55,398 nt of DNA from an uncultured Microbulbifer sp. Its GTDB lineage: Bacteria > Pseudomonadota > Gammaproteobacteria > Pseudomonadales > Cellvibrionaceae. The notes below the pieces were generated by a model. The model was not told where the DNA came from, did not search any database, and worked only from the letters and a program-made list of their open reading frames with translations. The DNA is taken from positions 1 through 55,398 of the forward strand of contig NZ_CANLDD010000026.1 of NCBI RefSeq assembly GCF_947489355.1, in the 5' to 3' direction. A program made the position numbers and the translations under genes. Shown here piece after piece: positions 34,801-43,195 of this stretch; position 1 is the stretch's first letter, and every line of letters starts with the position of its first letter.

Positions 34801-34881
34801 CACTAATGGGATACTGGTTACTCCCAGGGCGCCAGAAATAATGAACGCCAGGCGGTTTCTGTGAAAACACTTTTGTCTCAT
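31831..34881 (-). CDS. TonB-dependent outer-membrane receptor (oligosaccharide type)
   Basis: Outer-membrane importer, 1016 residues. Seen: a signal peptide ending near residue 30, TonB box EEVTVTG at 37-43, a plug domain at about 50-165 with FPDSNLAESLQRITGVSIDR and VRGFGPDYNLITLNGRQMP, then a 22-strand barrel ending YALSARYHF with the C-terminal Phe that the BAM machine recognises. The IRASL start of the plug and the size fit the carbohydrate-transporting class common in Cellvibrionales and Caulobacter, not a siderophore receptor. First gene of a minus-strand run receptor-SapC-halogenase 2-halogenase 1. Confidence 0.94.
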   Translation of the reverse strand: MRQKCFHRNRLAFIISGALGVTSIPLVLAAEGETPLEEVTVTGIRASLKTSMDVKRDSAGVVDAISAEDMGKFPDSNLAESLQRITGVSIDRRNGEGSRVTVRGFGPDYNLITLNGRQMPSTSLAQNGGGVSQGRAFDMDNLAAESVRALEVYKTGRADIASGGMGATINVITQRPFDRPGLNMSLGAKVLVDTTNVVGDDYTPEAAGLFSWTDEGERLGFALTGSYQRRDSGASGAYTNNWITEAYDGTIPQSPGKGSGEPINILNEPELGALRSLPTDLRYIHSDRERTRINTQLTLQWRPIDTLTGTVDYTYVRQDIYENRSELSAWMDTYKSDIVFDAGPVHTPVLYWEERREQNPRDIGLALQQQNQVNKLESLGLNLVWQPSDEFELVFDAHQSKSSSLPDADYGNWINIGLGANVSAGQGIDFTRDGLPILVVDFDDEVYGNGNGKLDEGEVGSSVRQIFNDRALAEFTQARLGANFVFNEAHSIDFGIESRDMETRLQSSFYQELLAGGWGIANPGDVPAEYLSPIDYAKLFNDYNLSLGSNSREFFDLVSDGRAGPLLLGYTGNAALIGRHLSNAVGLPWAVNPVDNLDRTVHETVYGAYSQYYFSTDWRDMPVNLVVGLRYEKTEIESIDLANLPTEVVWQSNNDFQIPAGAMATPYSEKAGYNHWLPNVDFDIEFIPGLKGRFSYSKTIARANYDQMGSAASGLGGPSLPTLLSGSALGTAGSGNPGILPLESDNLDLSLEWYFDESSYVSMGYFRKDVDNFIGTATTDVSLYGLTDPTNGPRATQAMADLAALGEPLNDTNLFSMVAANILGVDFYDYTAEEFENRVDVTGNADDEPIIFRVSQPKNSEKAVIDGWELGVQHFFGGTGFGLQANYTIVNGDIEYDVEQDPAINGGEQFALTGLSDTANVSLIFEKYGLSARLSYNWRDAFLAGIEDGGRRPRYTEEYSQVDLSIGYEVQENLKLSLEGINLLGEDHRQFARSTSQLLRMEILGPRYALSARYHF

Positions 34882-35899
34882 GGCTGATCACCCGGATATT
34901 GATTTTATGAAGCTAACTGGAAATATCTGTTGTCGCAGATTGGTTTATGACACCCCGGTACAAATGGGATTTCTGTAAGCCATAGCGACAGGTCGTTTTT
35001 ATAAACTGCCGGCAGTGTGCCTTGCTCGACTCAATCTGCCATTAGGCCAGAGGCATAAACGGGATATTGCGGATTAAATCCGGGATAGCGGGGACTGTAC
35101 CCTAAGGAAAAGCCCTGGCTAAGGTGATTGCTTAAGATTACAAGTCCCAGTCAAACGATGGGGGGTGAAGGGGAATTGACGGTAGTGTCTCGTCTTTTTT
35201 CAGGACACGCCTAAAACCCACAAATCCGTGGCAGACTACCGCCATCGAAAGAAACTCCAGGGCCATAGTGTAATACAACCCGGGCTCTTCGATGCCTAAG
35301 ACCACTTTCGCACGCAGAATTAACGCGATCTCCTCACCAACCTGGATAGGCGAGTAGATCGAAAAGATTTTTGCGGCACTTTACACAAAGAGCATACAAA
35401 GGGACCTACGCGCAACGCCAGCAAAAGACCATTCGAAGGATTGATCTTGGTGTACAACCGACAACGACTCGACCGTCTTCAGAGGTAAAGTGTGTGCACA
35501 TCTTTGGGGATACAGGCAAATAGATCCGCAGCACACAACGCTGTTCCGGACTTTAAAAGAATCAATTGAATGAGTCCGCTGATTAGACAAATCCAAAAAA
35601 ATACTTAAGCAATAACCGCGAAAAATTACAAAAGAGATAGCTGATAATTATGGGGGGGTTAGCTCGCTTGTGGGGTAATTCGCCCAATATGGGTGGACCG
35701 GATCGTATTTACGCCTTGGTGAATATCCCCTTTTTCGACTGAAATCCGACGTGAATGATGAAGTTGCCGGGGGAGGCCGTGTTGTGCAGAGAGCATACCA
35801 CTACCGCAATCCATCGCCGTAAGCTCTTTCCAGCGATCCGGGCTGGTTGAGCTTGGCATTCACCCCGGCAAGCGATCAGTTTGCCGGGCACGGTTGGCG
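34882..35899. other. Intergenic region of about 1 kb upstream of the receptor
   Basis: No supported gene. It is the right-hand junction of the accessory locus with accA and must hold the receptor promoter. Two short palindromes (35005-35016 and 35070-35082) lie about 130-200 nt upstream of the receptor start. Minus-strand frames of 60-71 codons in the region show no recognisable features. Confidence 0.5.
35005..35082. promoter_or_regulatory. Possible operator palindromes upstream of the TonB receptor
   Basis: ACTGCCGGCAGT (35005-35016) is a perfect 12-nt palindrome and CGGATTAAATCCG (35070-35082) a 13-nt palindrome around one base. Their spacing and position upstream of the receptor fit a repressor or activator site, but neither matches a known consensus I can name. 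A chance occurrence is possible. Confidence 0.22.
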
Positions 35900-36856
35900 T
35901 TACGAAGCGGTATTACCGTAGCTCATCAGGCGCTGGTAGCGTTTTTCGAGCAATTCATCAGTGGGGACAGTGCGTAATTGGTCCAGTTGATCGCTAAGTC
36001 TGTCCCTCAGTCGCGCCGCCATGGCGTCCGGGTCCCGGTGCGCACCGCCGAGCGGTTCCGGAATGGTTTCATCCACAATACCCAGTTCCTCCAGCACACT
36101 TGAGGTCACCCCCATGGCCTCGGCCGCCAGCGGTGCTTTATCCACAGTTTTCCAGATAATGTTGGCACAACCCTCCGGGGAGATCACAAAGTAAGTGGCG
36201 TACTGCAGCATATTCAACTGGTCGCCGACACCAATGGCCAGGGCACCGCCGGAAGACCCCTCACCGATCACGGTACAGATAATGGGCGTGCGCAGGCGCG
36301 ACATCACCGCCAGGTTTTCGGCAATGGCCTCGCTGATACCGCGCTCTTCACTGTCGATACCCGGGTAGGCGCCCGGGGTGTCGATCAGGGTCAACACCGG
36401 CAACCTGAAGCGCTCCGCCATTTTCATAATACGCAGCGCCTTGCGGTACCCCTCCGGTTTGGGCATACCGAAGTTGCGCGCCACCTTCTCATTGACAGAG
36501 CGGCCTTTCTCCTCGCCGATTACCGCCACGGGTGTGCCCTCAAGGCGCGCAATACCGGCAATGATCGCCTGATCGTCACCAAAATGGCGGTCGCCGTGCA
36601 ACTCATCCCAGTCAGTAAACAGGCGTTCGATGTAGTCTTTCGTATAGGGGCGCTGCGGGTGGCGGGCCACCTGCACCACCTGCCAGGGCGTCAGGTCGGC
36701 GTAGATGGATTCAGTCAGGTTTCTGCTCTTTTCTCGCAGCCGGGCCACCTCTTCGGCAATATTCAGTGCGTTATCGTCACCGACCAGCTGCAACTCCTTG
36801 ATCTTGCTTTCCAGCTCCGCAATCGGCTGCTCAAATTCGAGAAAATTAAAATTCAT
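35900..36856 (-). CDS. accA: Acetyl-CoA carboxylase carboxyltransferase alpha subunit
   Basis: Transfers carboxyl from biotin carrier to acetyl-CoA, the first step of fatty acid synthesis, together with AccD. Seen: [19 protein letters not shown], the central [35 protein letters not shown] and [15 protein letters not shown]. The chosen ATG gives 318 residues, matching the family. Downstream of dnaE with a 93-nt gap. In many gammaproteobacteria the next gene is tilS; here it is the accessory locus. Confidence 0.97.
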   Translation of the reverse strand: MNFNFLEFEQPIAELESKIKELQLVGDDNALNIAEEVARLREKSRNLTESIYADLTPWQVVQVARHPQRPYTKDYIERLFTDWDELHGDRHFGDDQAIIAGIARLEGTPVAVIGEEKGRSVNEKVARNFGMPKPEGYRKALRIMKMAERFRLPVLTLIDTPGAYPGIDSEERGISEAIAENLAVMSRLRTPIICTVIGEGSSGGALAIGVGDQLNMLQYATYFVISPEGCANIIWKTVDKAPLAAEAMGVTSSVLEELGIVDETIPEPLGGAHRDPDAMAARLRDRLSDQLDQLRTVPTDELLEKRYQRLMSYGNTAS

Positions 36857-36949
36857 GAAATCTGTGCCCTTAACTCTCTTCAACGCCACCGGACAATCAC
36901 AGCGGCATAGCTTAACTGTCCGGAACCAGCCAGTCGAGCCCGATAGACT

Positions 36950-39900
36950 TTAGTGTTGCTCTGCATATTGCAGTACCACCCGTTCGCGCCCCAGCAGTTC
37001 CCGCAGCGACTGGAGCAACTGATCATTGGGCTCCAGATCCCACTGGGGCGGCAGGCGATAGAGGCCGCGCGCGTCACTGCGCAACACTTCAAGACTAACC
37101 TTGCAGTTGCCACCGGTGTACGGCTGCAGGCAGGCAGCCAATTGCTTCGCCAGACCCTGCTGCGCGCTGCCGCTGTGGATCTGTAGGCGCACGCCATGCA
37201 CGCTGCGCCGGCGCAGTTCGTCCAGTGTCGAGACCCCGTTGACAGTCATCTTCAGACCGCCACTGTAATCGTCGTTGGCCACGGGGCCATCAAGCACCAG
37301 CAGGGCATCCTTTACGAGCTTCTCGCGGTGTTCACCAAACGCTTCACTGAATATGGCCGCTTCAATGCGGCCACTGCGGTCATCCAGGCTCACAATCGCC
37401 ATAGTGTCGCCGCGCTTGGTTTTCATCACCCGCATGGCGACGACAAGCCCCGCCACTTTTTGCGATTCGCGCCCCGGCTTGAGATCGGCAATGCGCGCCT
37501 TCACCAGGTACCCCAGTTCATCGGCATACTCGTCGATGGGGTGGCCGGTCAAGTATAGGCCGAGGGTATTTTTCTCACCCTCTAGGCGCTCGCGAATACT
37601 CCAACAGCGGGTGCGGCGAAAATCCTCATACACATCCCCGTCGACACTCTGGGGTACCAACGCCCCGAACAGGTCCATCATGCCGGCGTTGGCATTGGCG
37701 GTCTGCTGCTCCGCCGCTTTAACCGCCTCATCCAGGGCGTTAAACAGCACTGCGCGGGTGTAGCCCAGGTCTCCGTCGCCGGTATCCGGCCCGATGCTAT
37801 CCAGGGCGCCGGAGCGTACCAGCGCTTCCATTGCGCGCTTGTTCACCTTGCGCGGATCTACGCGGGCACAAAAATCGAACAGGTTGCAAAAGGGCCCGCC
37901 CTGCTTCCGCGCGGCGATTATCGCTTCAATCGGGCCCTCGCCGAGCCCTTTTATGGCACCGAGACCGTAAATAATCCGGTTATCGATATCCACTGAGAAC
38001 TGGAAGCTACCCAGGTTCACATCCGGGGGCACCAGTGTCAGCCCTATGGCTCGGCACTCCTCGATAAAGGTCACCACCTTGTCGGTTTTGTCCATATCCG
38101 AGGACATGGTAGCCGCCATAAACTGGGCCGGATAATGCGCTTTCAACCAGGCCGTCTGGTAGGATACCAGGGCGTAGGCGGCGGAGTGGGATTTGTTAAA
38201 GCCGTAACCCGCGAACTTCTCCACCAGGTCAAAAATTTTCATTGCCAGCGTGGGATCAATGCCCTGGGCTTTGGCACCGCTTTCGAAAACAGCACGCTGC
38301 TTGGCCATTTCCTCCGGTTTCTTCTTTCCCATGGCGCGGCGCAACAGATCCGCACCACCGAGCGTGTAGCCTGCCAGTTCCTGGGCGATCTGCATCACCT
38401 GTTCCTGGTAGACGATCACGCCGTAGGTGGGCTCCAGGATAGGCTGCAGCTTCTCATGCTGATACTTGGCATCCGGATAGGCCACCTGGGCACGGCCGTG
38501 TTTGCGATTGATAAAATCGTCCACCATGCCGGACTGCAAAGGGCCCGGGCGAAACAGGGCCACCAGGGCAATCATGTCCTCCAGGCTGTCTGGCTGCAGA
38601 CGCTTGATCAAATCCTTCATACCGCGGGATTCCAGCTGGAACACCGCAATGGTCTCGGCCCGTTTGAGCATCTTGAAGGTTTTTTCATCGTCCAGCGGTA
38701 GCGCGGCGATATCCAGCGGCGCCAGCCCGTCGCGGGCGCGCTGCTTATCCACCATGTGCTTGGCCCAGTCGATAATGGTCAGGGTGCGCAGGCCGAGGAA
38801 ATCAAATTTGACGAGTCCCGCATCCTCCACATCGTTTTTATCGAACTGTGTGACCAGACCCGCGCCGGTTTCGTCGCAATAAAGGGGGGCAAAGTCCGTG
38901 AGCTTGGTGGGCGCGATCACCACACCCCCTGCGTGTTTGCCCACATTGCGTGAAACCCCTTCGAGTTGCAGGGCCATCTCCCAGATTTCCTGGCCCTCAT
39001 CGTCGCTCTTGAGAAACTCCCGCAGCACATCTTCCTGGTCGTAGGCCTTGTTGAGGGTCATCCCCACATCCGGCGGGATCATTTTCGACAGCTTGTCGGC
39101 AAGGCCGTAGGACTTGCCCTGCACCCGCGCCACATCACGTACCACTGCCTTCGCGGCCATGGTGCCAAAAGTGATGATCTGGCTTACCGCCTGGCGGCCG
39201 TAGTTGTCGGCCACATAACCGATCACCCGATCGCGCTTCTCCATACAGAAGTCGATATCGAAATCGGGCATGGAAACCCGCTCTGGGTTGAGGAATCGCT
39301 CAAACAGCAGGTCGTATTGCAGTGGGTCCAGGTCGGTGATATCCAGTGCGTAAGCCACCAGTGAGCCGGCACCGGAGCCCCTTCCTGGGCCCACCGGAAT
39401 ATCGTGATCCTTGGCCCACTGGATAAAGTCCATCACGATCAGGAAGTAGCCCGGAAAACCCATCTGGAGAATGATGTCGAGTTCGAAGCGCAAGCGCGCC
39501 TCGTAGACCCTGCGCCGCTCTGTATACTCTGGGGCAGAGCGGTCCAGGGTTTTTTCCAGGCGCTTTTCCAGACCCTCTTTGGAGATTTTCTCAAAGAACT
39601 GGCCTTCGGTCATGCCCCCGGGAATCGGGTATTCCGGCAGGAAGTACTTACCCAGCTGAATCGGCGCTGAGCAGCGCCTGGCGATTTCCACAGTGTTCTG
39701 CAGCGCTTCGGGAAGATCGCTGAACAGCGCCCACATCTCCTCGGGTGTGCGAAAATACTGCTCGGCGGAATAACGGCGCTCCCGGCGCGGATCGTCGAGC
39801 GTGCGCCCCTCGTGGATACACACACGCACCTCGTGGGCCTCGAACTCACTCTCAGCCATAAAGCGCACGTCGTTGGTGGCCACCACCGGCAGGTTCAGTG

Positions 39901-40465
39901 CCTGGGCCAGATCCACTGCCCCGTGCAGGTACTCCTCGTCGCCTGCACGACCGGTGCGCTGCAGCTCCAGATAGTAGCGATCGGGGAACAATTCTGCCCA
40001 CTCCCGGGCCAACTCCTCCGCCTGGGTACGGCGCCCGGCAACCAGGGCACGCCCAACATCACCATATTTGGCACCGGACAGCATCAACACGCCTGCACTG
40101 TACTCCCGCATCCACTCGCGCTTTACATAGGCATTACCGTGATACTGCCCCTCCATCCAGGCGCGCGAAATCAGCGCAATGATATTGCGGTAGCCATCGC
40201 CATTCATGGCATAGAGGGTGAACAGTGTCGGTTTGCCTTCGCCACCTTCATTTAGCCAGAAATCCGCCCCGGTCACCGGCTTGATACCGGCGCTGAGACA
40301 GGCCCGGTAAAATTTTATCTGGCCGTACAGGTTGCACTGGTCAGTCAGCGCCAAAGCCGGCATCTGCAACTCCCGGGCACGGGCGATGGCGGGCTTGATA
40401 CGCACCAGGCCATCCAACAGGGAAAATTCAGAGTGGACTCTTAAGTGGACAAAGGATTGGGTCAT
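36950..40465 (-). CDS. dnaE: DNA polymerase III alpha subunit
   Basis: Replicative polymerase. Seen: an N-terminal PHP domain (FVHLRVHSEFSLLDGLVRI), catalytic aspartates in MPDFDIDFC, PVGPGRGSGAGSLVAYAL, the tandem helix-hairpin-helix region, and a C-terminal OB-fold (VAGLVVAMRVMKTKRGDTMA). 1171 residues, usual for a gammaproteobacterial DnaE1. No frameshift seen. Upstream of accA; 58 nt from the DUF1289 gene. Confidence 0.98.
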   Translation of the reverse strand: MTQSFVHLRVHSEFSLLDGLVRIKPAIARARELQMPALALTDQCNLYGQIKFYRACLSAGIKPVTGADFWLNEGGEGKPTLFTLYAMNGDGYRNIIALISRAWMEGQYHGNAYVKREWMREYSAGVLMLSGAKYGDVGRALVAGRRTQAEELAREWAELFPDRYYLELQRTGRAGDEEYLHGAVDLAQALNLPVVATNDVRFMAESEFEAHEVRVCIHEGRTLDDPRRERRYSAEQYFRTPEEMWALFSDLPEALQNTVEIARRCSAPIQLGKYFLPEYPIPGGMTEGQFFEKISKEGLEKRLEKTLDRSAPEYTERRRVYEARLRFELDIILQMGFPGYFLIVMDFIQWAKDHDIPVGPGRGSGAGSLVAYALDITDLDPLQYDLLFERFLNPERVSMPDFDIDFCMEKRDRVIGYVADNYGRQAVSQIITFGTMAAKAVVRDVARVQGKSYGLADKLSKMIPPDVGMTLNKAYDQEDVLREFLKSDDEGQEIWEMALQLEGVSRNVGKHAGGVVIAPTKLTDFAPLYCDETGAGLVTQFDKNDVEDAGLVKFDFLGLRTLTIIDWAKHMVDKQRARDGLAPLDIAALPLDDEKTFKMLKRAETIAVFQLESRGMKDLIKRLQPDSLEDMIALVALFRPGPLQSGMVDDFINRKHGRAQVAYPDAKYQHEKLQPILEPTYGVIVYQEQVMQIAQELAGYTLGGADLLRRAMGKKKPEEMAKQRAVFESGAKAQGIDPTLAMKIFDLVEKFAGYGFNKSHSAAYALVSYQTAWLKAHYPAQFMAATMSSDMDKTDKVVTFIEECRAIGLTLVPPDVNLGSFQFSVDIDNRIIYGLGAIKGLGEGPIEAIIAARKQGGPFCNLFDFCARVDPRKVNKRAMEALVRSGALDSIGPDTGDGDLGYTRAVLFNALDEAVKAAEQQTANANAGMMDLFGALVPQSVDGDVYEDFRRTRCWSIRERLEGEKNTLGLYLTGHPIDEYADELGYLVKARIADLKPGRESQKVAGLVVAMRVMKTKRGDTMAIVSLDDRSGRIEAAIFSEAFGEHREKLVKDALLVLDGPVANDDYSGGLKMTVNGVSTLDELRRRSVHGVRLQIHSGSAQQGLAKQLAACLQPYTGGNCKVSLEVLRSDARGLYRLPPQWDLEPNDQLLQSLRELLGRERVVLQYAEQH

Positions 40466-40523
40466 GTGTGCGTTTTACTCAGGGCCCTGTGGGGCTTAGA
40501 CCCGGCAGAGCACATTCAATTAT

Positions 40524-40739
40524 TTACCAAATACGGCCCATCTGCCGTGCCCGCTCGGTGCAGCGCTTCAGCACCGTACGGCGCTCATCGTTATTCATGG
40601 CACCCCAGCGGCTGATCTCTCCCGCGCTGCGAAAACAGCCCTCACATATATCACTGGCATTGAGGGCACATACGGAAATACAGGGGGACTGGACCGGGCG
40701 CTGTGCCGATACGGGGGGTTTTACCGGCTGTTTACACAT
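40524..40739 (-). CDS. DUF1289 small protein
   Basis: 71 residues. Seen: the DUF1289 cysteine pattern SPCISVCALNASDICEGCFR followed by the EISRWGAMNNDERRTVLKR helix. The four cysteines could bind metal or an iron-sulfur cluster; that is inference, as the family has no settled function. The start overlaps the end of the gamma-carbonic-anhydrase-like gene by 8 nt, so the two are co-expressed. Confidence 0.82.
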   Translation of the reverse strand: MCKQPVKPPVSAQRPVQSPCISVCALNASDICEGCFRSAGEISRWGAMNNDERRTVLKRCTERARQMGRIW

Positions 40740-41268
40740 CTTCGGCCCCAAGGGGTACCAACTGCCCGGCAAAGTACTTGCCGTTCGCCGCATAGTGGTC
40801 ACTGCTGGCTTTGAGCAACTCGCCGACGGCTTGATCCAGGGTCTTCACCACCTTGCCGGGGGTGCCCACTACCATAGAGTAATCGGGCACCACGGTATCC
40901 TCGGCGACCAGCGCATTGGCGCCGATAATACAGCACTTGCCGATCACGGCCCGGTTCAACACCACCGCATTGATCCCTATCAGGCTGTAATCGCCAATAT
41001 CACAGCCGTGCAGCATCACCTTGTGGCCGACAGTGACACCGGTACCCACCACCAGCGGACTGCCGGGGTCGGCGTGAAGTACCGCACCGTCCTGTACATT
41101 GCTGTACTCACCGATGGTGATCGGTGCACAGTCTCCGCGCACCACCGCATTAAACCACACAGAACTGTGTCTGAGCATGCGCACATCGCCGATGATATGG
41201 GCACCGGGGGCGATATAGTGGCCTTCGCCTACCAACTGTGGCTGTTGACTCCCCAATCTGTACAGCAT
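40732..41268 (-). CDS. Gamma-carbonic-anhydrase-like hexapeptide protein (YrdA type)
   Basis: Left-handed beta-helix protein, 178 residues. Seen: about six hexapeptide turns (IIGDVRMLRHSSVWFNAVVRGD), metal-ligand histidines in VLHAD and VGHKVMLHGC, and a C-terminal helix. This matches the YrdA/PaaY/CaiE group. Whether it hydrates CO2 or serves as an acyltransferase-like scaffold is not settled by sequence. Upstream partner of the DUF1289 gene. Confidence 0.9.
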   Translation of the reverse strand: MLYRLGSQQPQLVGEGHYIAPGAHIIGDVRMLRHSSVWFNAVVRGDCAPITIGEYSNVQDGAVLHADPGSPLVVGTGVTVGHKVMLHGCDIGDYSLIGINAVVLNRAVIGKCCIIGANALVAEDTVVPDYSMVVGTPGKVVKTLDQAVGELLKASSDHYAANGKYFAGQLVPLGAEDV

Positions 41269-41691
41269 CCGGTCTCCGCTTTGATGGGACTGCTATGACT
41301 TATTATCCCGCGCTGGCAAGGCTGTGGCCAGTGGATAAATCCGGTGTTTTTTGGCCTGAACACTGGCCGGGAATTTTGTCAATCCTGCGAACAGATGAAC
41401 ACCCCGTTCAGGTGTAAATCTCCAAGCAAATCCCTTAAAAAATCCTCCCGCTCAGGTCCCCAGTCCTGACTATGTCGGTGGGTCCATTTGGCGGGCCGGG
41501 TAAAACACACGGGTACAGGCAGGACAGGTTGTGACTGTTATCTTGGGGGGATTGTTTCAGGCGGGGGCATGCCATTGTCTTTGGGCATCATAGGTGCCGG
41601 CGGCGGCCACTCGGGCAGTCGATCTCAGGGACGTCAGCAGGGCAGGCCGACATCCCTACTCATAAGGAGTCCATTCAGCCTCTATTGGGGC
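41269..41691. other. Intergenic region between the cupredoxin-like and gamma-CA genes
   Basis: 423 nt without a supported gene. CTCATAAG (41659-41666) and CTTATGAG (41691-41698) form an 8-bp inverted pair at the end of the cupredoxin-like gene, perhaps part of its transcript end. GGCCAGTG and CACTGGCC near 41326 and 41361 pair over 8 bp. Confidence 0.35.
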
Positions 41692-42084
41692 TTATGAGGA
41701 TTCCGCCGGTGAGATAACGTCCAGGTCGTACCAAGGCGTCGGGTTAATGGGGCAGCGGAAACGGACACCATCCTCAGTAACGGTCACCCGCGAGGTGCGT
41801 GTCTCACCCGGTTCCAATGGAAACATGTCTAACCTGGCGCGGGTTTTATAGTTCTGGATTTGAAATCCCACCAGCTTATTCGCTTTATTGGTAACAACGA
41901 ATTCGTACTCACCGGCTTTCAAACCTGCAACGGTTTCCTTGGCCTCAAAATAGCCGTTGTATTCATCAAGGTGGATCACAGTCACGCCGTCACTATTTTT
42001 TTGCGGTGTGCCGGCAAAACCTACCGCAGCCATCAAAAGCCCGGTGGCCAGAATAAACAGGGCTAAGGTCTTTCTGATTGACAT
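41692..42084 (-). CDS. Exported cupredoxin-like protein, 130 aa
   Basis: Unnamed. Seen: a signal peptide (residues 1-24, ending VGFA), then a beta-rich domain with LKAGEYEFVVTNKANKLVGFQ and a C-terminal VRFRCPINPTPWYDLDV, the layout of a cupredoxin fold. Of the usual copper ligands only one Cys and one Met are present; the two expected histidines are missing from the C-terminal loop, so a blue-copper site is unlikely as written. It is divergent from an AraC regulator with a 149-nt gap, which suggests joint regulation. Confidence 0.6.
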   Translation of the reverse strand: MSIRKTLALFILATGLLMAAVGFAGTPQKNSDGVTVIHLDEYNGYFEAKETVAGLKAGEYEFVVTNKANKLVGFQIQNYKTRARLDMFPLEPGETRTSRVTVTEDGVRFRCPINPTPWYDLDVISPAESS

Positions 42085-42233
42085 GGTTCATCTCTCCAAA
42101 ATGTTTGATCAGTGTTTGCAACCAGGTTGCGAAATGGACTATAAAGTAGAGATGGATGTACTTAATATGCCTTTTTGTTCATCTTTTCGATCAAATAGTA
42201 CATTCTTGTGCTTTTACTGGTTATACGGCTGTT

Positions 42234-43133
42234 ATGTATCTGGATGACAAAGATGCCTTGAGCAAGATTCTGCAGGGCCTTGGACTGAGAGTGGATGTCT
42301 ACGCCCACGGAGATTTCTGTGGCCACTGGGCGATTGATACGTCGGGTTCACGGCGTATGCCGTTTCACCTGCTGACATTGGGCAAGGCCTGGCTGCATCG
42401 ACCTGGCCAGGAACCAACCCTGTTGACAGCTGGTGATCTGGTGTTGTTTCCCTATGACCACCAGCATGTGATGTCGAGTGAATCGAAAGAACCCCCGCAG
42501 GATCAAGTCAATCAACCGATCGACCAGCACCAGGCGGTTTCTGCCAACATGGTCTGTGGCTTTTTCGAATTCAGCAGCCGAAATGCCTGGCCATTACTGG
42601 ATGCCATGCCACCCGCAGTGATTCTGGATTTTCGAATACAGAGTTGCCAGCCACAAATCCGCACCATTGTCGATCTTTTAATCAATGAACTTCAGACACG
42701 GGAGATGGGCTGTTTCGCAGCTGCAAATCACCTGGCTTACCTGCTGTTCATCGAGGTGTTGCGCCTGCAAATGCACCGAACTGAACAACACGGCTTGTTG
42801 GGCGCATTAGCGGATCCGAAAATCGGCAAGGCCCTAAACCTGATGCACAACGAGCCGGAAAAACCCTGGACACTCGATACTCTTGCACATGCCGTCGCCA
42901 TGGGCAGAACGGCCTTTGTCAACCACTTCCGCGATCTGGTCAATATCACGCCGATGCAATACCTGACGCAATGGCGTATGCGCAGTGCACAAGAGTGCCT
43001 CTTGACCAGCCAGCGCGGTATTGCGGATATTGCTGAAGAAGCCGGTTATCAATCCGAAGCCGCCTTCAGAAAGGCATTCAAACAGGTTACCGGATGTTCA
43101 CCGGGCCAATACCGCAAACGGGAGTGTGAATAG
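42234..43133 (+). CDS. AraC-family regulator with cupin N-terminus
   Basis: Transcription factor, 299 residues from the chosen ATG. Seen: an N-terminal cupin_6-type domain (GHWAIDTSGSRRMPFHLLTLGKAW, LLTAGDLVLFPYDHQH) and a C-terminal AraC double helix-turn-helix (WTLDTLAHAVAMGRTAFVNHF, RGIADIAEEAGYQSEAAFRKAF). The cupin may bind a small ligand. 26 extra in-frame codons upstream look like leader sequence. It is transcribed away from the cupredoxin-like gene; its target is probably that gene or its own promoter. Confidence 0.9.
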   Translation: MYLDDKDALSKILQGLGLRVDVYAHGDFCGHWAIDTSGSRRMPFHLLTLGKAWLHRPGQEPTLLTAGDLVLFPYDHQHVMSSESKEPPQDQVNQPIDQHQAVSANMVCGFFEFSSRNAWPLLDAMPPAVILDFRIQSCQPQIRTIVDLLINELQTREMGCFAAANHLAYLLFIEVLRLQMHRTEQHGLLGALADPKIGKALNLMHNEPEKPWTLDTLAHAVAMGRTAFVNHFRDLVNITPMQYLTQWRMRSAQECLLTSQRGIADIAEEAGYQSEAAFRKAFKQVTGCSPGQYRKRECE

Positions 43134-43195
43134 CCCGTTCAGGCTGTGTAGTGCTGTTGTGGAGACAAGGTGTTGTTGGTAGGTAAGACCTAAAC

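Noticed and set aside
31831..34881. Siderophore receptor
   Set aside because: No iron-acquisition genes nearby; plug sequence and gene context fit the oligosaccharide class.
38135..38701. 188-codon plus-strand frame within dnaE
   Set aside because: Antisense shadow of the polymerase gene.
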